5,965 nucleotides of DNA from contig DMPD01000241.1 of assembly GCA_003456125.1 (NCBI GenBank), forward strand, positions 1-5,965, given 5' to 3'. Source of the stretch: Cyanobacteria bacterium UBA8156. Lineage in GTDB: Bacteria; Cyanobacteriota; Cyanobacteriia; Pseudanabaenales; Pseudanabaenaceae. The notes beneath the pieces were generated by a model. It was not told the DNA's origin. It was given only the letters and a program-made list of their open reading frames with translations, and did no database searches. Made by a program: the position numbers and the translations under genes. This document shows, piece after piece, positions 1 through 3,837 of the stretch; the first letter of the stretch is position 1; the number at the start of each line of letters is the position of its first letter.

Positions 1-61
1 TTCTATCCGAAACGACTATACAGCAGTTGCCTACTTGATTAGGATAAATTTCGGCTGCCAC

Positions 62-141
62 ACCGCTGCCCTCACCTTAAATCCCTCTCTCCTTGTGAGG
101 GAGGGACTTGTGAGACGGCTCTGAACTCCCCTCTCTCACAA
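62..141. repeat. hairpin-forming pyrimidine-rich intergenic repeat
   Basis: This non-coding block lies just downstream of the minus-strand methyltransferase gene and resembles the CCCTC-rich intergenic repeats common in filamentous cyanobacteria. Positions 82-91 pair with 97-106, a 10-bp stem with one G:T wobble and a 5-nt loop. A competing stem can form between 94-105 and 129-140. No T-run follows either stem on either strand, so it is not a textbook rho-independent terminator, although it could still block transcription or protect the 3' end of the message. The rest of 1-157 shows no coding signal. Assignment to the repeat family is from memory of its appearance, not from a search. Confidence 0.55.
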
Positions 142-157
142 CAAAAACCAGGTTGTT

Positions 158-1129
158 TTACAAACGCCGCCAGCGGAACCACTGCAACGCCACCGGGGGT
201 GTGGCCAGGGTCGGAAAAATATCGCGACCGCTAGCCCAGCTCTCAAACCAGGTGGTAGGGGGCCAATGTTCGGAGGGGACATGGGCTTGCTCGTAGGGCA
301 ATACCGGCACCTGCTCCACCAGAATCAAAGGCAAATCTGCCCAAATCTGCTCCCACTCCGCCGCCGTCAGGAAAAACGACCACGCCACTTGCGCCATTTC
401 CCGTACCAAAGCACTGGGCTCGTAGCCGGTCTCAGCGGCAAAGCCCCCCACCAGCAATTCCCCGCCGGGCAGCAACGCATCGCACACCCGGCACAGCAAT
501 TGGCGCACTTCATCGTAGCTGCGGAAGTGGGGCACCACCTCCGAAACCAAAACGAATCCATAGTGGGCGGGCCAAACCTCTGTCTCGGGCGACAGCACGT
601 TCCCCAACACCACCTCCACCTGCAGGTTCGCCTGATCTACATTTTGCTGCAATTGCTCCACAAATACCGGCGCCAACTCGATCGCCGTCACGGCATAGCC
701 TTTGGCCGCCAAGGGCAGGGTATTGCGACCGGGGCCCGCCCCAATGTCCAGAATGGAGATCTCCGAAGGGGGGCGATCGCCCGTTACCTCCGCCAACACC
801 GCCAGGGCCTTGGCATCGGGATAGGTACCAAACAAAGCGCCGGGGCGGGTCTTCGTCCAGCGTTGATACTTGTCCGCCGTGGAGGGCACCTGCAAATCAA
901 GGGCCAGCCGAAAGCCGTTGGTGAGGCCCTGGGTTAAATCCGGGGGCTCAAACCGAAACAGGACGCGGGCATGGGGCGAAGCCGCAAACCCCTGCTCGAT
1001 TTTCTGGTACAACAACGTTTCCAGCTTTTGCCATTCCGCCGCCGTGAAGTTTTGGGCCAGAGCCCCCAACAATTCCTGCAACTGCTGGAAGAACACCCCT
1101 TTCAAGCTGGGCAGACACGGAAAAGTCAT
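158..1129 (-). CDS. class I SAM-dependent methyltransferase with N-terminal helical region
   Basis: A 323-residue protein predicted to transfer a methyl group from S-adenosylmethionine to an unidentified acceptor; it is probably cytosolic, as no signal peptide or membrane segment is visible. Residues 1-115 form a helical N-terminal part (FFQQLQELLG, then a segment ending DKYQRWTKTRPG) without a recognisable catalytic motif. The Rossmann methyltransferase domain follows: glycine-rich SAM motif I LDIGAGPGRN at 127-136, acidic residue ending strand 2 (Glu151 in TAIELAP), FVLVSEVVPHF at 192-202 (motif IV region) and LLPGGELLVGG at 219-229. The frame stays open upstream to an ATG at 1309, but that start would run into the kinase gene. 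The ATG at 1129 follows a G-rich stretch (GGGGGGAA) and begins where helical, family-like sequence begins, so it is preferred; GTG starts between the two cannot be excluded. Last gene of the minus-strand set, 106 bp after the kinase. The fold is certain and the substrate unknown. Confidence 0.85.
   Translation of the reverse strand: MTFPCLPSLKGVFFQQLQELLGALAQNFTAAEWQKLETLLYQKIEQGFAASPHARVLFRFEPPDLTQGLTNGFRLALDLQVPSTADKYQRWTKTRPGALFGTYPDAKALAVLAEVTGDRPPSEISILDIGAGPGRNTLPLAAKGYAVTAIELAPVFVEQLQQNVDQANLQVEVVLGNVLSPETEVWPAHYGFVLVSEVVPHFRSYDEVRQLLCRVCDALLPGGELLVGGFAAETGYEPSALVREMAQVAWSFFLTAAEWEQIWADLPLILVEQVPVLPYEQAHVPSEHWPPTTWFESWASGRDIFPTLATPPVALQWFRWRRL
773..780. repeat. HIP1 octamer GCGATCGC (one of four perfect copies)
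   Basis: This palindromic octamer is strongly over-represented in many cyanobacterial genomes. Perfect copies lie at 773-780, 1814-1821, 2489-2496 and 4387-4394; near copies (CGATCGC) occur around 675, 1269, 1457 and 1612. The copy at 4387 lies within the helicase gene, which suggests that gene has also resided in, or come from, a HIP1-bearing cyanobacterial genome. Confidence 0.85.
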
Positions 1130-1235
1130 TTCCCCCCGGGCCCCGGTCTGACTCTTGGCTTTATACAAGACAGCTCGCTCCACAGGATTGGCGCTCAGGG
1201 GGGAAGCAGCAAAAACGTCCACAGGGATTTTCTCA

Positions 1236-2114
1236 TCACAACAAATTGGTTGCCATTCGACACAGTTGGTCGATCGCCCGGTGCGCTTGGTCGCCGTAGC
1301 CCCCGCCAAACAGGTTGAAATGGTTGAGGATATGGTACAGGTTGTACAAAACTTTGCGCTGGGGGTAGCCGCTATCTAGCGGAAATTCGGCTTGGTAGGC
1401 GCGATAAAATTCCGGGTCAAAACCACCAAACAATTCCGTCATCGCCAAATCCGTTTCCCGATCGCCCCAATAGCTGGCCGGATCGAAAATGACCGGGGTG
1501 CCATCGACCAAAAAGCCGGCGTTGCCCCCCCACAAATCCCCGTGGAGCAACGAGGGCAACGGCCGGTAAGTCCGAAAAAATTGCGGTACCGCCTCCCACA
1601 GCTCCTCCTCCCGATCGCTCTGAAACCCCTTGCGCCGCGCCAAAGCCAACTGATAGCCCAACCGACACTCCGCCCAAAAGGTCACCCAGTCTGCCTGCCA
1701 GGTATTGACCTGCAACGTAGAGCCGATGGTGTTGGTTTGCTCCCAACCGAAGCGATTGCCCCGTTGCCGATGCAACGCCGCCAGTTGCCGGCCCAAGGTT
1801 GACCAATCCCCCCGCGATCGCAAATCCAACCATTCCAGTACCAAAAACGCCTGGGAGGTCGCCAAACCCCAGGTCACCGGTTGGGGCACCCGCAGGGTGT
1901 GGGTAGCAGCCAATTGTTGCAGGGCGAGCGCTTCCGCCTCAAACATCCCCAAGCGCGTACTCTGGTTCACCTTGACAAAGTAGGTGCGATTGCCCCCGGC
2001 AATCCGGTGGGCGGCATTGATGCTGCCGCCGCCAACACTTTGCACCCGCTCCACCGCAAAGGGTTGGTCGGTTGCCGTTGCGATTTGGGCTGCTACGGTT
2101 GTCCACAAGTTCAT
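1236..2114 (-). CDS. fructosamine/ketosamine kinase family protein
   Basis: This member of the fructosamine-3-kinase family has a fold related to protein and aminoglycoside kinases. Characterised members phosphorylate the sugar of glycated amines at O3, which destabilises the adduct and repairs glycated protein or small molecules; bacterial members tend to prefer ribulosamines and erythrulosamines. Numbered from the ATG at 2123, visible features are the P-loop VGGGSIN (30-36), Lys51 in FVKVN, the hinge FLVLEWL (93-99), the catalytic loop HGDLWGGN (194-201, Asp196 and Asn201), the metal-binding Asp214 in FDPASYWGDRETD, and the C-terminal LYHILNHFNLFGGGY (262-276). The 292-295 aa length matches the family, so the gene looks intact. 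Two ATGs are possible. The one at 2114 overlaps the upstream stop as ATGA, has GGAA just before it and gives the family-like start MNLW; the one at 2123 adds three residues. The P-loop carries Ser34 where several family members have a redox-active Cys. The family is certain and the substrate inferred. Confidence 0.93.
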   Translation of the reverse strand: MNLWTTVAAQIATATDQPFAVERVQSVGGGSINAAHRIAGGNRTYFVKVNQSTRLGMFEAEALALQQLAATHTLRVPQPVTWGLATSQAFLVLEWLDLRSRGDWSTLGRQLAALHRQRGNRFGWEQTNTIGSTLQVNTWQADWVTFWAECRLGYQLALARRKGFQSDREEELWEAVPQFFRTYRPLPSLLHGDLWGGNAGFLVDGTPVIFDPASYWGDRETDLAMTELFGGFDPEFYRAYQAEFPLDSGYPQRKVLYNLYHILNHFNLFGGGYGDQAHRAIDQLCRMATNLL

Positions 2115-2773
2115 CGTTTCCATGCCACGGTAACGCCATCGGCCATGGGCAACACCGTCGCTACCACCCGCCGATCCTGCAACAGATGGGCATTGAACCG
2201 ACGGAGGGCCGTCACTCCTGGCCGGTTTGGGTGGGGCTGCCCGGTATCGCCCCCCAAAAACACATTGTCCACAACCACGAGCCCCCCCGGCCGTACCAAA
2301 GCCAATGTTTCTTCGTAGTATGCTTCGATGTTCCCCTTGTCGGCATCCAAAAACGCCAAATCAAAGGTTTGTCCCTCTTGCTTCAGGGTCGCCAAAGTTC
2401 CGAGAGCCGGCCCCATGCGCACGGTGATTTTGGATTGTAGTCCGGCTTGCTGCCAAAACCGTTCGGCGAGCGCCACAAACGCGGGTTCGCGATCGCAGGT
2501 CACAACCCCTCCCGGCGGCGGCAAGGCCATCGCCATCGCTAGAGCACTGTAGCCCGTAAAGGTTCCCAGTTCCAACACCCGTTGGGCACCCATCACCTGC
2601 ACCAAAAATGTCAGCAATTGGGCTTGCTCCGGCGGAATCAACATGGAGGCCGCCTTGGGAAATTGGCACTCGGTTTCCCGACGCAAAGCAGCTAGGAGCG
2701 GGTCTTCCACCGCCGCAATGCTTTGGTAGTAGGCATAAAACTCAGGGGATGGAAACAAGTAGGCTTTGCCCAT
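2111..2773 (-). CDS. class I O-methyltransferase, caffeoyl-CoA/catechol O-methyltransferase type
   Basis: A 220-residue, probably cytosolic enzyme of O-methyltransferase family 3, whose members use SAM and a divalent metal to methylate catechol-type hydroxyls. In order: helical N-terminus with ETECQFPKAASMLIPPEQ (33-50), SAM motif VLELGTFTGYSALAMA (67-82), acidic Asp94 in VTCDREP, metal-site motif FLDADKGN (141-148), and VVVDNVFLGG (166-175) with Asp169 and Asn170, which complete the metal site in plant homologues. The C-terminus LPMADGVTVAWKR is typical of the family. The frame is open further upstream to 2956, but that would run into the DUF29 gene, and the ATG at 2773 gives the usual family length of about 220 residues. 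No strong ribosome binding site is seen in front of it. It starts 35 bp after the DUF29 stop, and its TGA overlaps the kinase start, implying translational coupling. Cyanobacterial homologues are generally annotated only by family, and the native acceptor cannot be deduced. Confidence 0.93.
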   Translation of the reverse strand: MGKAYLFPSPEFYAYYQSIAAVEDPLLAALRRETECQFPKAASMLIPPEQAQLLTFLVQVMGAQRVLELGTFTGYSALAMAMALPPPGGVVTCDREPAFVALAERFWQQAGLQSKITVRMGPALGTLATLKQEGQTFDLAFLDADKGNIEAYYEETLALVRPGGLVVVDNVFLGGDTGQPHPNRPGVTALRRFNAHLLQDRRVVATVLPMADGVTVAWKR

Positions 2774-2807
2774 TCCGGGGTTTGACCTCTGGTCACTGCA
2801 CCCAATT

Positions 2808-3281
2808 TTAGTCGGGCCGGTAGGTTTGGTCGAGGGCTTGCTCCAAGCCAAAGGGAGAAACAACCGGAAATACATCGGCCTGTAAATTGGTTTCCGCACT
2901 GGCCTTTGCCCGAGCCTGTGCATAGACTTCCTGAAAATTCGCCAGGAGATGGGCATGCAAACTAGGACTATCTTTCAGCGCTCTGGCGATCCGCTGTCGA
3001 TGCTCAAGCAAGGTAGAACGCCAGCTTCGTGAACGCTTTTGGGGTTGATATTGGTACTTTAACAGATGCACCAGGATGATTTTTAAGTTGCTCTCGATTG
3101 CTCGTTTTTCCCGTTTACCCATGGCTTCGATTTCGTCAGCGAAATGTTCTAAATCCAGCTCTTGAACCTTTCCCTGCCGTAACAAATTCACAGTGTGATC
3201 TAGCCACAAGACAAAATCTTGATCGTAGAGCGCAGCACAATCGGACGAGGATGCCAAGGGATTAATTGTACCTTTGGACAT
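2808..3281 (-). CDS. DUF29 family protein
   Basis: A 157-residue protein of the DUF29 family, abundant and often multicopy in cyanobacteria; no molecular function is established. The family signature is visible: LYDQDFVLWLDHTVNLLRQG near residues 18-37, then LDLEHFADEIEAMGKREKRA (42-61), a helix with HLLKYQYQP (72-80), and the basic segment RSRSWRSTLLEHRQRI (83-98), which is the most conserved part. The C-terminal 40 residues look variable. The protein is predicted all-helical and soluble, with no membrane segment or signal peptide. The ATG at 3281 is the only Met start before the signature. Upstream is an extended -10-like sequence but no clear ribosome binding site. It is the first gene of the minus-strand set, and its base composition is lower in G+C than the genes after it (about 43% in one hand-counted row, against about 63% in the O-methyltransferase), so it may have a different history. 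Confidence 0.92.
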   Translation of the reverse strand: MSKGTINPLASSSDCAALYDQDFVLWLDHTVNLLRQGKVQELDLEHFADEIEAMGKREKRAIESNLKIILVHLLKYQYQPQKRSRSWRSTLLEHRQRIARALKDSPSLHAHLLANFQEVYAQARAKASAETNLQADVFPVVSPFGLEQALDQTYRPD

Positions 3282-3304
3282 AATAGATTTGGTATGTTTC
3301 TATT

Positions 3305-3313
3305 ATTGTATCA
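3305..3313 (-). promoter_or_regulatory. possible extended -10 promoter element for the DUF29 gene
   Basis: Read on the minus strand this is TGATACAAT, a match to an extended -10 box (TGn before TACAAT), ending 23 bp upstream of the DUF29 ATG. No -35 hexamer is seen at the usual spacing, which extended -10 promoters can tolerate. It would give a leader of roughly 15-20 nt. This rests on the motif alone. Confidence 0.3.
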
Positions 3314-3360
3314 CCCGATAAAGGGATGGTGGCAGGGGGTACCTTCCATTTTTAGCGGTT

Positions 3361-3403
3361 CCCCCTCATCCCCCAACCCTTTCTCCCATTTTGGGAGAAG
3401 GGG
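3361..3403. repeat. hairpin-forming intergenic repeat with 12-bp stem
   Basis: A CCCCTCATCC-type block leads into a near-perfect inverted repeat: 3377-3388 pairs with 3392-3403, twelve pairs including one T:G wobble, around a 3-nt loop of Ts. It looks like the dispersed palindromic elements of filamentous cyanobacterial genomes and is similar in style, though not identical, to the repeat at 62-141. Neither side has a T-run, so it is not a standard terminator. It lies between two divergent genes, where no terminator is needed, which favours a mobile or structural repeat over a gene-specific signal. Confidence 0.6.
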
Positions 3404-3427
3404 AGCCGGATGCCACATTCCTCACCC

Positions 3428-3568
3428 CTAGCCCCACATCAGGGCGGTGCCTACTGGTACATGGCTCCTTAGCCCTATCCCGATGCGGCCCGCCCAAATG
3501 GTAGAATAAACTACTGACAGGTTGCCGGAGTTTTGCCAAAGTGCGATCACTGCCGTTAAGGTTGCCAT
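3428..3568 (-). CDS. doubtful small ORF, 46 codons
   Basis: An ATG-started frame runs from 3568 to a TAG at 3428-3430 and encodes MATLTAVIALWQNSGNLSVV followed by 26 more residues. It is listed because it lies in a gene-free spacer. An AGGA sits about 14 nt before the ATG, too far for a good ribosome binding site. The product matches no family I recognise, and its last third runs into the flank of the hairpin repeat. It is most likely a chance frame or a decayed remnant. Confidence 0.1.
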   Translation of the reverse strand: MATLTAVIALWQNSGNLSVVYSTIWAGRIGIGLRSHVPVGTALMWG

Positions 3569-3709
3569 GAGACTTTAAATTTTCCTAGAGACCCGCATCC
3601 TGGAGGAAGCTGGCAGTGCTGGAGTACTGCGGCACCAAGCCCCAATCGGCAAAGTTCAGCATCCGAGAAAAAGTCCCACGCCACCATCACCAAATGGTTT
3701 ACGGTTTAC

Positions 3710-3738
3710 TTTAGACAGATGAGCATTTAGACAGATGA
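3710..3738. repeat. two 13-bp direct repeats, period 16 bp
   Basis: TTTAGACAGATGA occurs at 3710-3722 and again, identically, at 3726-3738, separated by GCA. It lies 100-128 bp upstream of the helicase start codon. Such a pair could be a binding site for a regulator, a replication-slippage duplication or a trace of an insertion; the sequence does not distinguish these. Confidence 0.6.
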
Positions 3739-3837
3739 TAGTACTGTCCGCCTTGAGAATATCGGTTTCGGTAAAGAGGACAGCGACTGAATTGGTTAAA
3801 GCATATACGAATTGAATTGGATTATCATTCCTAGAAT

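Larger units (their letters stand above)
3404..3837. other. gene-free spacer between DUF29 and the exonuclease-helicase gene
   Basis: About 430 bp without a convincing gene. It contains a short TAGAAT box inside the 4-bp inverted repeat GTAG/CTAC (3501-3514), a small hairpin GCAGT/ACTGC (3613-3617 with 3626-3630), and an open stretch without a start codon from 3579 to a TGA at 3720-3722 (about 47 codons, including LETRILEEAGSAGVL) that could be a decayed gene end but is unrecognised. From about 3740 the DNA becomes AT-rich, as expected for the 5' region of the helicase gene, yet no well-spaced -35/-10 pair was found there. No tRNA, rRNA or CRISPR structure was recognised. Confidence 0.5.

Noticed and set aside
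266..937. A 223-codon plus-strand frame
   Set aside because: It is antisense to the methyltransferase gene, whose SAM motifs are clear; the product is low-complexity Gln/Arg/Gly-rich, as expected for the reverse of GC-rich coding DNA.
1130..1309. Upstream extension of the methyltransferase to the ATG at 1309
   Set aside because: It would overlap the kinase 3' end by 74 bp and adds 60 residues with no family-like character.
3440..3530. Passing resemblance to a cyanobacterial 5S rRNA (GGTGCCTACTGG, then TATCCCGATGCGG)
   Set aside because: Only short words match; the conserved internal 5S segments and closing terminal helix are missing.
3596..3640. Possible SRP RNA-like GGAGGAAGC stretch
   Set aside because: The conserved SRP core GGTCAGGTCCGG-type sequence is absent and no long closing stem is seen.
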